The translations under genes and the position numbers were made by a program. A stretch of DNA of 64,000 nt from Streptomyces sp. CB02923 (GTDB lineage Bacteria > Actinomycetota > Actinomycetes > Streptomycetales > Streptomycetaceae): contig NZ_LWKZ01000012.1 of assembly GCF_001905005.1 (NCBI RefSeq), positions 239,061-303,060 of the forward strand, written 5' to 3'. Shown one piece after another: positions 9,585 through 19,016 of the stretch. The notes beneath the pieces are model-generated. The model was given only the letters and a program-made list of their open reading frames with translations, made no database searches and was not told the origin of the DNA. Numbering within the stretch: position 1 is the first letter of the stretch; every line of letters starts with the position of its first letter.

Positions 9585-10135
9585 CGAGTGCTCGGTCGCC
9601 CCCGTGTCCGCGCGCTTCCGGCTCCACGTGCGGTCCCAGCGAGGGGCGTAGCACGCGGCGTACTCGGCGGCGATACGGGTCACCAGCGCTCCGTAACCGA
9701 GGCCGAAGTCGCATGCCCGCGCGTACAAATCGGCGTTGCGCTGCACCATTCCGAGATCATCGGGGTGGGTTCGGGGGCGCGCAGCCGCTGCCCTGGCTCC
9801 GGCCGTTCCGGCGTGGCGCCGGGCAGCTGGCGTACGGGCGCATCGATTCCGCGAGCCGCGCCCGGTCCGTGCGAGGAGGGCGCTTGAGGAGCGTCACCGC
9901 CGTGTTGCACGAACGTTCCTTCAGAAGGCCCGAGATCGCGCGGTCGTCGTCGGTGAGCGTGACGGCGCTGCCGCCGCCCGTCCTGCCCGGAGGGGCCGCA
10001 GGTGATCAGCCCGTTCTTCTCGAATGTGGTCAGCTGCCTGCTGAGGTAGCCCGCGTCCAGGGAGAGCGACGTATGCAGATCGGCGGCGTCCACACCTGCG
10101 GATCTCCTGGAAACTTCTTTCTTGTCCTGTCATGA
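9585..10135 (-). pseudogene. Decayed MarR-GNAT fusion
   Basis: Fragments of one gene in different frames. A MarR winged-helix piece (LSLDAGYLSRQLTTFEKNGL) near 9995-10075 is followed in another frame by VTLTDDDRAISGLL. Then the N-terminal part of the GNAT half appears near 9630-9765 (THPDDLGMVQRNADLYAR, GYGALVTRIAAEYA). The acetyl-CoA-binding core is missing, and the remnant ends where the isomerase leader begins. Intact homologues are single two-domain proteins, so at least one frameshift and a 3' deletion are inferred. Confidence 0.75.
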
Positions 10136-10183
10136 CCTCATGGCGTTCCGCGCCTACCGTTGACTCGGTCGAGGCTGACTGGG

Positions 10184-11437
10184 TCAAGAGTGTGGTGCGG
10201 AGGTCGATCCGCGCACCATCAATTCGGCGGGGATCATGGCGACGTCCCCTGGCGGTGGTGCCTCGCGGCCCATCGCCAGCCGTCCGGCCCGGGCACCGGC
10301 TTCCTGGAGCGGCAGCCGTACGGTGGTGAGCGCCGGGGCGGCGTCCACGCTGAACGGAAGATCATCGAAGCCCGCAACGGAGACGTCGCCGGGTATTTGC
10401 AGACCGCGGTCACGCAGGGCGGCGCACACGCCGAGGGCGGCGGTGTCGTTGGCCGCGATCACGGCCGTCAAGGAAGCGTCCCGACGTAGTAGTTCCCGAG
10501 CGGCGTCGTAGCCGGCGGTGCGGTCGTAAGCGCCATGGACGGTGCGGTGGGCCGGGTCGGGAATGCCGTGTACGGCGAGTCCGGCGCGGTGGCCCTCCAG
10601 TCGGTGACGCGTGGTGGTACGCCCGGCCGGTCCCGCGATGTACCCGATGTTCCGGTGGCCGAGTGAGACCAGATGCTCCGTCAGTCGCCGCGCGCCGCCG
10701 CGGTTGTCGAAGGCGAGGGCGACGGGGGAGACGGCGCCAGGTGAGGGGGAGGCGGGGGAGAGGGCGGCGGGGGCGCGCGGAGTGGCGTGCCGGGAGGAGA
10801 AGAAACGTTCTACGGAGGTACGCGTCTGAGGAATCGGCCCCGTCTTCAGCGCGCCGGCTTCCGGCGGTACGGGCGGACGGCCGCACAGCACCACCCGGGT
10901 ACCGGCAGCGGCCAGCCGCGACAGTGCCGCATTCACCGCCGTCGCGTGACCGGTGTCCTCCACCGCACCGCCGGTCAGAACGACTGCGGCTGCACGCTGA
11001 CGTTGAAGCAGCGTGAGGTAGGTGAGTTCGCGCTCCGGAGAGCCGCCGGTGTTGCACACGACAGCCAATTTCTCGCCGGGCGGCACGAGTCCGTATGCAC
11101 TGCCGGGGGTGCGGCGCGTATCGCCGTCACCCGTTCGGGTGCCCGCGACTCCGGTCGGCCGCCTGCCCACGCCACCGCTCACCTCAGCCTGCACGGCCGA
11201 GGCGATGATCCCGAAGAACGGGTCGGCGATGTCGTTGACGAGAATGCCCACCAGGTCGGAGGTGGCTGCGGCCAGCGCGCTGGCCGGGCCGTTGACCACG
11301 TACTCCAGGTCCGCCACGGCGCGCAACACACGGGCGCGGGTGTTCTCGGCGACCGGATAGTTGCCGTTCAGCACGCGTGAGACGGTCGCCGTCGAAACTC
11401 GCGCCCGCGCCGCAACATCCGCCAGCTTTACTGCCAT
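10184..11437 (-). CDS. LacI-family transcriptional regulator
   Basis: 417 aa from the ATG at 11437, where a typical LacI headpiece begins (MAVKLADVAARARVSTATVS); the longer frame to 11866 would overlap the divergent gene and its control region. A periplasmic-binding-like sensor follows (SDLVGILVNDIADPFF, ILVNDI, AANDTAALG, VSVAGFDDLPFS). The protein exceeds the usual 330-350 aa because of two low-complexity inserts, after FFGIIASAVQAEV and near residues 190-240 (Pro/Ala/Ser-rich). It is divergent from the 11660-14945 operon and probably represses it through the operator at 11504, with a sugar or inositol derivative as inducer. Confidence 0.93.
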   Translation of the reverse strand: MAVKLADVAARARVSTATVSRVLNGNYPVAENTRARVLRAVADLEYVVNGPASALAAATSDLVGILVNDIADPFFGIIASAVQAEVSGGVGRRPTGVAGTRTGDGDTRRTPGSAYGLVPPGEKLAVVCNTGGSPERELTYLTLLQRQRAAAVVLTGGAVEDTGHATAVNAALSRLAAAGTRVVLCGRPPVPPEAGALKTGPIPQTRTSVERFFSSRHATPRAPAALSPASPSPGAVSPVALAFDNRGGARRLTEHLVSLGHRNIGYIAGPAGRTTTRHRLEGHRAGLAVHGIPDPAHRTVHGAYDRTAGYDAARELLRRDASLTAVIAANDTAALGVCAALRDRGLQIPGDVSVAGFDDLPFSVDAAPALTTVRLPLQEAGARAGRLAMGREAPPPGDVAMIPAELMVRGSTSAPHS

Positions 11438-11503
11438 CGGCCGCCCCGCCCCCTGTCGTGCCTCTTGTCCTTGCCTTGTGCCGCAGGCTAGCTTCTCCCG
11501 CGA

Positions 11504-11519
11504 TGGAAAGCGCTTACTA
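11504..11519. promoter_or_regulatory. LacI-type operator
   Basis: TGGAAAGCGCTTACTA contains the AAGCGCTT palindrome with central CG typical of LacI/CcpA-family operators. It lies in the 222-bp divergent region between the regulator and the oxidoreductase operon, well placed to control both. Confidence 0.75.
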
Positions 11520-11659
11520 CGCGATTCCGGTCCGCGCTCACCATCGGCTCGACCGCCGTCGTCATGAACCGTCAACCGCTGTCTACCGCTTGCTGTGCGC
11601 GCCTGCGCCGCATCGCGCCCGCTGCGCGAGCCGAGTTCTCCAGAAGGAAGGGCCGGACC

Positions 11660-12811
11660 GTGACACGAAAAACCGTACGCATCGCCATGAACGGCGTGAC
11701 CGGGCGCATGGGCTACCGCCAGCACCTGGTGCGCTCCATCCTCGCGCTGCAGGAACAAGGCGGCCTGGACCTCGGTGACGGCACGGTGATCTGGCCCGAA
11801 CCGATTCTCGTGGGCCGCGCCGGACACAAACTGCGGGCGCTGGCCGAGCGCCACGGCCTGGAGCACTGGAGCACCGACCTGGACACGGTGCTCGCGGACG
11901 ACAGCGTCGATATCTACTTCGACGCCCAGGTCACCGCCGCGCGCGAGGAATCAGTGAAGAAAGCGATTGCTGCCGGGAAGCACCTGTACTGCGAGAAGCC
12001 CACTGCCACCGGTCTCGACGGCGCGCTGGAACTGGCCCGGCTGGCCGACGAAGCCGGCGTCAAACACGGCGTCGTACAGGACAAGATTTTCCTTCCCGGC
12101 CTGCTCAAGCTGCGTCGCCTGGTCGAAGGAGGATTCTTCGGGCGCATCCTGTCCGTACGAGGCGAGTTCGGCTACTGGGTGTTTGAGGGCGACTGGCAGC
12201 AGGCTCAGCGACCGTCCTGGAACTATCGCGCCGAAGACGGCGGCGGCATCGCGGCCGACATGTTTCCCCACTGGGAGTACGTCCTGCACGAACTCTTCGG
12301 GCGCGTACGAACCGTACAGGCGCAGGTCACCACCCACGTACCGCGCCGCTGGGACGAGAACGGCAAGCAGTACGAGGCCACCGCGGACGACGCCGCGTAC
12401 GGGATCTTCCAGCTGGACGACGGCATCGTCGCGCAGATCAATTCCTCCTGGGCTGTGCGGGTTCACCGCGACGAACTCGTCGAGTTCCAGGTGGACGGCA
12501 CGGAAGGCTCCGCTGTCGCGGGATTGCGCAAGTGCCGTGTACAGCACCGTGCCGCGACACCGAAACCGGTCTGGAATCCGGACGTCCCAGCAACCGAGCC
12601 GTTCCGCGACCAGTGGCAGGAGGTCCCGGAGAACGCGGATTTCGACAACGGCTTCAAGACGCAGTGGGAACTGTTCCTGCGCCATGTCGTGCGAGACGAG
12701 CCCTGGCGCTGGGACCTGACAGCGGGCGCGCGCGGCGTTCAGCTCGCCGAACTGGGGCTGAAGTCGTCGGCGGAGGGCCGCCGCCTGGACGTACCGGAGC
12801 TGGGGCGATGA
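11660..12811 (+). CDS. Gfo/Idh/MocA oxidoreductase
   Basis: 383 aa. The GTG at 11660 follows GAAGGAAGGG with good spacing and starts right before the Rossmann segment RIAMNGVTGRMGYR. The family marker LYCEKPTATG near residue 110 supplies the catalytic Lys. The C-terminal half has the dimerisation/substrate domain (GGGIAADMFPHWEYVLHELFG with a His in the active site). Expected reaction: NAD(P)-dependent oxidation of a sugar or cyclitol hydroxyl. First gene of a three-gene operon, with an ATGA overlap to the next gene. Confidence 0.92.
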   Translation: MTRKTVRIAMNGVTGRMGYRQHLVRSILALQEQGGLDLGDGTVIWPEPILVGRAGHKLRALAERHGLEHWSTDLDTVLADDSVDIYFDAQVTAAREESVKKAIAAGKHLYCEKPTATGLDGALELARLADEAGVKHGVVQDKIFLPGLLKLRRLVEGGFFGRILSVRGEFGYWVFEGDWQQAQRPSWNYRAEDGGGIAADMFPHWEYVLHELFGRVRTVQAQVTTHVPRRWDENGKQYEATADDAAYGIFQLDDGIVAQINSSWAVRVHRDELVEFQVDGTEGSAVAGLRKCRVQHRAATPKPVWNPDVPATEPFRDQWQEVPENADFDNGFKTQWELFLRHVVRDEPWRWDLTAGARGVQLAELGLKSSAEGRRLDVPELGR

Positions 12812-14025
12812 GCGGTGAGGGGAGCGGGACGGGCGGTACACCGCCGTACGGAAACGGGCGCGTCGCCGGGCCCGGGATCGCTGCCGGCGCTCAAGCCGGA
12901 CTTGGCCCTGAATCCCCTCCGCTGTCCAGCGGGCGCGCAAGCCCTGCCGCCCCACCCGCCTCCCGTACCGTCTTCGCCGCAGCCCACGTGGTCGCCGACC
13001 CCTTCGCCGACGCGTCCCCCGATGGCCACGCCGCCATCGACTGGGACGCCACTCTGGCCTTCCGCCACCATCTGTGGTCGCACGGCCTGGGCGTGGCCGA
13101 AGCCATGGACACCGCGCAGCGCGGCATGGGCCTCGACTGGTCTTCTGCGGCCGAGCTGATTCGCCGCTCCGCCGCAGAAGCATCGGCGGTGGACGGGCGC
13201 ATCGCCTGCGGCGTCGGTACGGACCAACTGGACGCGCCGACTGCGAAACTGGCCGACATCCGGGCCGCCTATGAGGAGCAGCTGTCGCTCGTGGAGCGTG
13301 CAGGTGCCCAAGCCATCGTCATGGCATCCCGGCAGCTCGCCGCGACATCCGCGGGGCCGGAAGCGTACGTGGAAATCTACGGACACCTGCTGAGCCAGGT
13401 CGCCGAGCCGGTGATCCTCCACTGGCTCGGCCCGATGTTCGACCCGGCTCTGGAGGGTTACTGGGGCGGTACGGAGCTGGACACCGCTACCGAGACGTTT
13501 CTGCAGATCATCGCCGAGCACCCCGACAAGGTGGACGGCGTGAAGGTGTCGCTGCTGGACGCCGACCGCGAGGTTCAGCTGCGCCGATGCCTCCCGGCCG
13601 GCGTGCGGTGCTACACGGGCGACGACTTCCACTACCCCGAGCTGATTGCTGGCGACGCTTACGGCTTCAGCGACGCTCTGCTGGGCATTTTCGATCCGCT
13701 TGCCCCGCTGGCGGCCGACGCCGTACGCCTCCTGGACAGTGGCGACACTGCCGGTTTTCGCAAGCTGCTCGACCCGACCGTCGCGCTCTCTCGCCATCTC
13801 TTCCAGACGCCGACGCGTTACTACAAGACCGGCGTGGTCCTGCTCGCCTGGCTCGCGGGGCATCAATCGCACTTCACGATGGTCGGCGGCCTCCAGTCGG
13901 CGCGCTCACTGCCCCATCTGGAGCGGGCATACGAACTGGCGGGTCGTCTCGGCCTGTTCCCGGACCCGGACCTGGCGGCCTTCCGCATGCGCCAGCTCGT
14001 CTCGGTGTACGGAGGTGCGGCATGA
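12808..14025 (+). CDS. DUF993 family aldolase-like protein
   Basis: 405 aa; the ATG overlaps the preceding stop (ATGA). A Gly/Pro/Ala-rich N-terminus of about 50 residues precedes a TIM-barrel protein of the DUF993 family, related to dihydrodipicolinate synthase/N-acetylneuraminate lyase barrels. Conserved-looking pieces include HLWSHGLGVAEAMDTAQRG, IVMASRQLA, EPVILHWLGPMFDP, VDGVKVSLLD (a candidate Schiff-base Lys) and YTGDDFHYPELI. Inferred role: cleavage of a keto-acid or sugar acid made by its neighbours. No member has a reaction I can name. Confidence 0.85.
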   Translation: MSGEGSGTGGTPPYGNGRVAGPGIAAGAQAGLGPESPPLSSGRASPAAPPASRTVFAAAHVVADPFADASPDGHAAIDWDATLAFRHHLWSHGLGVAEAMDTAQRGMGLDWSSAAELIRRSAAEASAVDGRIACGVGTDQLDAPTAKLADIRAAYEEQLSLVERAGAQAIVMASRQLAATSAGPEAYVEIYGHLLSQVAEPVILHWLGPMFDPALEGYWGGTELDTATETFLQIIAEHPDKVDGVKVSLLDADREVQLRRCLPAGVRCYTGDDFHYPELIAGDAYGFSDALLGIFDPLAPLAADAVRLLDSGDTAGFRKLLDPTVALSRHLFQTPTRYYKTGVVLLAWLAGHQSHFTMVGGLQSARSLPHLERAYELAGRLGLFPDPDLAAFRMRQLVSVYGGAA

Positions 14026-14945
14026 GCAGCACTCCTCCGAGCGGCATGAACAGCACTCCTCCGACTGGCATGAGCAGCGCTCCTCCGCCCCGGCCGGAAG
14101 AACCGGACGCCCTGTTCGCCCGCTTCAGTCTCAACCAGCAGACGATCAAGCAATGGTCCTTGCCCGAACTCGTCGACGGTTGCGCGAAGGCGGGAGTGTG
14201 TGGCGTCGGCCTCTGGCGCGCCCCCGTGCAGGAATACGGAGCGGCTGCTGCGGCGCGGCTCGTACGGGACGCGGGGCTGACCGTCACCAGCCTCTGCCGC
14301 GGGGGTTTCTTCACCGCACTCGACCCCAAGGAGCGGGCGGACGCTCTGGCGGACAACCGCGCCGCCATCGAAGAAGCCGCCACCCTCGGCACCGAAACTC
14401 TCGTGCTGGTCTCAGGCGGGCTGCCGCCGGGCAGGCGAGATCTGCACGGCGCGCGGGAGCGGGTCGCCGACGCTCTGTCCGAACTGGCGCCGTACGCCGC
14501 TGATGTGGGGGTGCGCCTCGCGATCGAACCGCTCCACCCCATGTATGCAGCAGACCGGTGTGTCGTCTCCACCCTCGCCCAGGCCCTCGCGCTCGCCGAG
14601 CGGTTTCCGGCCGAGCAGGTGGGCGTGGTCGTGGACACCTATCACCTGTGGTGGGACGACACGATCGGCTCGCAGATCGTCCGTGCGGGCGCCGGAGGCC
14701 GTATCGCGGCCTTCCAGCTCGCCGACTGGGTGACACCGCTGCCCGCCGGTGTGCTGCTCGGGCGGGGCCAACTCGGCGACGGCGCGGTGGATCTGCGATG
14801 GTTCCGCGAGCAGGTCGACGCCACCGGCTACCGGGGGCCCGTCGAAGTCGAGATCTTCAACCCGGCGCTGTGGGAGCGGCCAGGGGCGGAGGTATTGGCC
14901 GAGGTCGTGGCGCGGTTCACCACTCAGGTCATGCACACCAGGTAA
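14022..14945 (+). CDS. Sugar-phosphate isomerase/epimerase-like TIM barrel
   Basis: 307 aa; the ATG at 14022 has GGAGG upstream and overlaps the DUF993 stop (ATGA), so the three genes are co-translated. The first 25 residues are an imperfect repeat, MSSTPPSG/MNSTPPTG/MSSAPPP, from triplicated DNA. The barrel shows CGVGLWRAPVQEYG, TSLCRGGFF, LAIEPLHPMYA, VGVVVDTYHLWWD, AAFQLADW and VEVEIFNPALW, giving the Glu/Asp/His metal site of the family. Likely inosose or keto-sugar isomerase in the pathway begun by the oxidoreductase. Confidence 0.88.
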   Translation: MSSTPPSGMNSTPPTGMSSAPPPRPEEPDALFARFSLNQQTIKQWSLPELVDGCAKAGVCGVGLWRAPVQEYGAAAAARLVRDAGLTVTSLCRGGFFTALDPKERADALADNRAAIEEAATLGTETLVLVSGGLPPGRRDLHGARERVADALSELAPYAADVGVRLAIEPLHPMYAADRCVVSTLAQALALAERFPAEQVGVVVDTYHLWWDDTIGSQIVRAGAGGRIAAFQLADWVTPLPAGVLLGRGQLGDGAVDLRWFREQVDATGYRGPVEVEIFNPALWERPGAEVLAEVVARFTTQVMHTR

Positions 14946-15268
14946 CGATGAGATAACTCACCGGATCCGTGCAACCGTTCCCTGGCCGGGTGGGTCGTAC
15001 TTGTCGTCAGGCTCCCGAGGGGAGAGGGAACCGGGGGGATCCGAGGGGGGATCAGGGGGCCGCACGGAGGGGGAAGCGAGGGGTCCGGTCGTCAGACCGG
15101 GCCCCTCGAAGCGTCTGCGGCGCAGTCTGCCGAACCGGCGTCGCAGGGCCCGCTGCGAGAGATACGGAAGCTGTCGGAAACCGGTCGCCGGACCGCGTCA
15201 CGGAGCCTCTCGACCGAGTTATCCACAGGCCCGAACGCGATGTCGGACCCTGGCGGTACCGTCGGTTC
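14946..15268. other. Intergenic region before the helicase gene
   Basis: 323 bp, G-rich near 15000-15080 and then coding-like composition without a convincing gene. It ends with TTATCCACA (15219-15227), identical to the E. coli DnaA-box consensus, 42 bp before the helicase ATG. No clear promoter hexamers. Confidence 0.5.
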
Positions 15269-17536
15269 ATGTTCATTCCAGCCGTGGTCGAAGGGGTCCT
15301 GGAGCGGATCACCTACGCCAATGAGGAGACCGGTTACACGGTCGCACGTGTGGACACGGGCGGCTCCGGCGATCTCCTCACTGTCGTCGGGTCGCTGCTG
15401 GGCGCGCAGCCGGGGGAATCACTGCGGCTGGAAGGCCGTTGGGGCTCCCATCCGCAGTACGGACGGCAGTTCACCGTCGAGAACTACACCACCGTCCTGC
15501 CCGCCACGATCCAGGGCATACGGCGCTACCTCGGTTCCGGCCTCATCAAGGGCATCGGCCCGGTCATGGCCGACCGCATCACCGAACACTTCGGTCTGGA
15601 CACCCTCGACATCATCGAGAAGGAACCGAAGCGCCTCGTCGAGGTCCCCGGACTCGGCCCGAAGCGCACGAAGCTGATCGGTGACGCCTGGGAAGAGCAG
15701 AAGGCCATCAAGGAAGTAATGATCTTCCTTCAGGGGGTGGGCGTCTCCACCTCCATCGCGGTGCGCATCTACAAGAAGTACGGCGATTCCTCGATCTCCG
15801 TGGTCAAGAACCAGCCCTACCGTCTCGCCGCCGACGTCTGGGGTATCGGCTTCCTGACCGCCGACCGCATCGCGCAGGCCGTCGGCATCCCGCACGACAG
15901 TCCGGACCGGGTCAAAGCGGGCCTGCAGTACGCCCTCTCGCAGTCCGCCGATCAGGGGCACTGCTACCTCCCGGAGGAAGACCTGATCGCCGCGTCGGTC
16001 AAGTTGCTCCAGGTCGACACGGGCCTGGTCATCGACTGTCTGGGCGAGCTGGCGTCGGATCCGGAAGGCGTGATCCGCGAGACCGTGCCGTCTCCGGAGG
16101 GCGGGGCCCCCATCACTGCCATCTACCTGATCCCTTTCCACCGGGCCGAGCTCTCGCTCGCGTCCCAGTTGCTGCGGTTGCTGCGGACGCACGACGACCG
16201 GATGCCGGCGTTCCGCACCGTCGCGTGGGACAAGGCGCTGACCTGGCTGGCCAAGCGGACGGGGGCCACGCTGGCGCCCGAGCAGGAGGCCGCGGTACGG
16301 CTGGCGCTCACCGAGAAGGTCGCGGTGCTGACCGGCGGGCCGGGGTGCGGAAAGTCCTTCACGGTCCGTTCGGTCGTGGAGCTGGCCCGTGCCAAGAAGG
16401 CCAAGGTGGTGCTCGCGGCCCCCACCGGCCGGGCCGCCAAGCGGCTCTCGGAGCTCACCGGAGCCGAAGCGTCCACGGTGCACCGTCTGCTGGAGCTCAA
16501 ACCGGGCGGGGACGCCGCGTACGACAAGGACCGGCCGCTCGACGCCGATCTGGTGGTGGTCGACGAGGCGTCCATGCTCGACCTGCTGCTCGCCAACAAG
16601 TTGATCAAGGCGGTACCGCCGGGAGCCCACCTCCTCCTCGTGGGCGACGTGGATCAGCTTCCCTCGGTGGGCGCGGGCGAGGTGCTGCGCGACCTGCTCG
16701 CCGAGAACTGCCCGGTCCCGGCCGTACGGCTGACCCGGATCTTCCGACAGGCCCAGCACTCCGGCGTGGTCACCAACGCCCACCGCATCAATGAGGGCGT
16801 ACTGCCGATCATTGAGGGGATGACCGATTTCTACCTCTTCGCCGAGGAGGACTCCGAGGAGGCCGGACGGGTCACGGTCGACGTGGTCGCGCGCCGCATC
16901 CCCGCGAAATTCGGCCTGGACCCGCGGCGGGACATCCAGGTGCTCACCCCCATGCACCGCGGCCCGGCCGGCGCCGGCACGCTGAACGGCCTCCTTCAGC
17001 AGGCCCTCACCCCGGCGCGGCCCGAAAAGCCGGAGCGGCGCTCCGGAGGCCGGGTGTTCCGGGTCGGCGACAAGGTGACGCAGATCCGCAACAACTACGA
17101 GAAGGGACACAGCGGCGTCTTCAACGGCACGGTCGGCGTCGTCACCAAGATCAACCAGGACGAGCAGTGGCTGACGGTGCTCACGGACGAGGACGAGGAG
17201 ATCTCGTACGATTTCGACGAGCTGGACGAGCTGGCACACGCCTACGCGGTGACCATCCACCGTTCCCAGGGCAGTGAGTATCCGGCGGTGGTGATTCCGG
17301 TCACCACCGGCGCGTGGATGATGTTGCAGAGAAACCTGCTCTACACGGCCGTCACGCGGGCAAAAGGACTGGTGGTACTGGTCGGCTCGCGCAAGGCTTT
17401 GGGACAGGCCGTACGCACCGTATCCGCCGGTCGGCGGTGGACCGCGCTACGGCACCGACTCGCCGGTGCGGTGCGTGGTCACCTCTTCCCCAATCGGGGC
17501 GAAGGGGAGCAGGATGGGCACCTGGAGCGGCACTGA
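15269..17536 (+). CDS. RecD2-type SF1 ATP-dependent helicase
   Basis: 755 aa; the ATG at 15269 starts the conserved N-terminus (VVEGVLERITYANEETGYTVARV), and longer frames add only low-quality sequence. Order: OB-like N-domain, helix-hairpin-helix repeats (VEVPGLGPKRTKLI, ADVWGIGFLTADRIA), helicase core with Walker A GGPGCGKSF near residue 350, DEAS Walker B, GDVDQLPSVGAGEVL, and the UvrD_C_2 end (AYAVTIHRSQGSEYPAVV). RecD2 proteins unwind DNA 5' to 3' in repair, independent of RecBC. Confidence 0.95.
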   Translation: MFIPAVVEGVLERITYANEETGYTVARVDTGGSGDLLTVVGSLLGAQPGESLRLEGRWGSHPQYGRQFTVENYTTVLPATIQGIRRYLGSGLIKGIGPVMADRITEHFGLDTLDIIEKEPKRLVEVPGLGPKRTKLIGDAWEEQKAIKEVMIFLQGVGVSTSIAVRIYKKYGDSSISVVKNQPYRLAADVWGIGFLTADRIAQAVGIPHDSPDRVKAGLQYALSQSADQGHCYLPEEDLIAASVKLLQVDTGLVIDCLGELASDPEGVIRETVPSPEGGAPITAIYLIPFHRAELSLASQLLRLLRTHDDRMPAFRTVAWDKALTWLAKRTGATLAPEQEAAVRLALTEKVAVLTGGPGCGKSFTVRSVVELARAKKAKVVLAAPTGRAAKRLSELTGAEASTVHRLLELKPGGDAAYDKDRPLDADLVVVDEASMLDLLLANKLIKAVPPGAHLLLVGDVDQLPSVGAGEVLRDLLAENCPVPAVRLTRIFRQAQHSGVVTNAHRINEGVLPIIEGMTDFYLFAEEDSEEAGRVTVDVVARRIPAKFGLDPRRDIQVLTPMHRGPAGAGTLNGLLQQALTPARPEKPERRSGGRVFRVGDKVTQIRNNYEKGHSGVFNGTVGVVTKINQDEQWLTVLTDEDEEISYDFDELDELAHAYAVTIHRSQGSEYPAVVIPVTTGAWMMLQRNLLYTAVTRAKGLVVLVGSRKALGQAVRTVSAGRRWTALRHRLAGAVRGHLFPNRGEGEQDGHLERH

Positions 17537-17651
17537 GTGCCGCCCACAGGCCCTATGGCCGACCCCGAGTGCACGGCCAAGGTCCAAATGGGGGAAGGTA
17601 TAGGCAGTCAGGGCACCTCGAAGAAGAGGCACAACGTCGGTGAGGGATGAC

Positions 17652-18941
17652 GTGAGCGACAACTCTGTAGTACTGCGTTACGGGGACGGCGAATACAGCT
17701 ACCCGGTCGTCGACAGCACCGTCGGCGACAAGGGCTTCGACATCTCGAAGCTGCGCGCCCAGACCGGTCTGGTGACCCTGGATTCCGGTTACGGCAACAC
17801 CGCCGCGTACAAATCCGCGATCACCTATCTGGACGGTGAGAACGGGGTTCTTCGGTACCGCGGCTACCCGATCGAGCAGCTCGCAGAGCGCAGCACGTTC
17901 GTCGAGACCGCGTACCTGCTGATCAACGGTGAGCTGCCCACCGTCGACCAGCTGGCGACCTTCAAGCAGGACATCACCTATCACACCCTGCTGCACGAGG
18001 ACGTCAAGCGGTTCTTCGACGGCTTCCCGCGGGACGCCCACCCGATGGCGATGCTGTCCTCGGTGGTCAGCGCGCTGTCGACGTTCTACCAGGACAGCCA
18101 CAACCCGTTCGACGAGCGGCAGCGCCACATCTCGACGATCCGGCTGCTCGCCAAGCTGCCGACGATCGCTGCGTACGCGTACAAGAAGTCGGTCGGCCAC
18201 CCGGTGGTCTACCCGCGCAACGACCTCGGCTACGTCGAGAACTTCCTGCGCATGACCTTCTCGGTGCCCGCCGCCGAGTACGACCTCGACCCGGTCGTGG
18301 TCAGCGCTCTGGACAAGCTGCTCATCCTGCACGCGGACCACGAGCAGAACTGTTCGACCTCCACCGTGCGTCTGGTCGGCTCCTCGCAGGCGAACCTGTT
18401 CGCCTCGATCTCGGCCGGCATCAACGCGCTGTGGGGCCCGCTGCACGGCGGCGCCAACCAGTCGGTGCTGGAGATGCTGGAGGGCATCCAGCGCGACGGC
18501 GGTGACGTCGACGCCTTCATCCGCAAGGTGAAGAACAAGGAAGACGGCGTGAAGCTCATGGGCTTCGGGCACCGCGTCTACAAGAACTTCGACCCCCGGG
18601 CGAAGATCATCAAGGCGGCGGCGCACGACGTCCTCTCGGCGCTCGGCAAGTCCGACGAGCTGCTGGACATCGCGCTCAAGCTGGAGGAGCACGCGCTCTC
18701 CGACGACTACTTCGTCGAGCGCAAGCTCTACCCGAACGTGGACTTCTACACCGGTCTGATCTACCGGGCCATGGGCTTCCCGACCGAGATGTTCACCGTG
18801 CTCTTCGCGCTCGGCCGGCTGCCCGGCTGGATCGCCCAGTGGCACGAGATGATCAAGGAGCCGGGTTCCCGTATCGGCCGCCCGCGCCAGATCTACACCG
18901 GGGTCGTCGAGCGCGACTTCGTTCCGGTCGAGGAGCGCTGA
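17652..18941 (+). CDS. gltA: Citrate synthase
   Basis: 429 aa; the GTG at 17652 gives the usual Streptomyces start VSDNSVVLRYGDGEY and has GAGGGA upstream, better than the GTG at 17640. It condenses acetyl-CoA and oxaloacetate to citrate, entering the TCA cycle. Active-site segments are present: LHGGANQSVLEML (His), GFGHRVYKNFDPRAKII (His) and NVDFYTGLIYRAMGFP (Asp). Length and motifs fit the hexameric type II-like enzyme. It is followed by a long terminator hairpin and a 6C RNA. Confidence 0.97.
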   Translation: MSDNSVVLRYGDGEYSYPVVDSTVGDKGFDISKLRAQTGLVTLDSGYGNTAAYKSAITYLDGENGVLRYRGYPIEQLAERSTFVETAYLLINGELPTVDQLATFKQDITYHTLLHEDVKRFFDGFPRDAHPMAMLSSVVSALSTFYQDSHNPFDERQRHISTIRLLAKLPTIAAYAYKKSVGHPVVYPRNDLGYVENFLRMTFSVPAAEYDLDPVVVSALDKLLILHADHEQNCSTSTVRLVGSSQANLFASISAGINALWGPLHGGANQSVLEMLEGIQRDGGDVDAFIRKVKNKEDGVKLMGFGHRVYKNFDPRAKIIKAAAHDVLSALGKSDELLDIALKLEEHALSDDYFVERKLYPNVDFYTGLIYRAMGFPTEMFTVLFALGRLPGWIAQWHEMIKEPGSRIGRPRQIYTGVVERDFVPVEER

Positions 18942-18968
18942 GCGCCTCCGGACTCCGGGACAGCTGCT

Positions 18969-19005
18969 GACCGGCCGGCCGCCCGCGTGGCGGCCCGGGC
19001 CGGTC
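18969..19005 (+). terminator. gltA terminator hairpin
   Basis: GACCGGCCGGCCGCC pairs with GGCGGCC-cg-GGCCGGTC around a 5-nt loop CGCGT: 15 bp with a 2-nt bulge, 27 bp after the gltA stop. Confidence 0.85.
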
Positions 19006-19016
19006 CGTCCAGCAGA

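Noticed and set aside
15419..17260. 613-codon - strand frame over the helicase
   Set aside because: Antisense shadow; the + strand has full helicase motifs.
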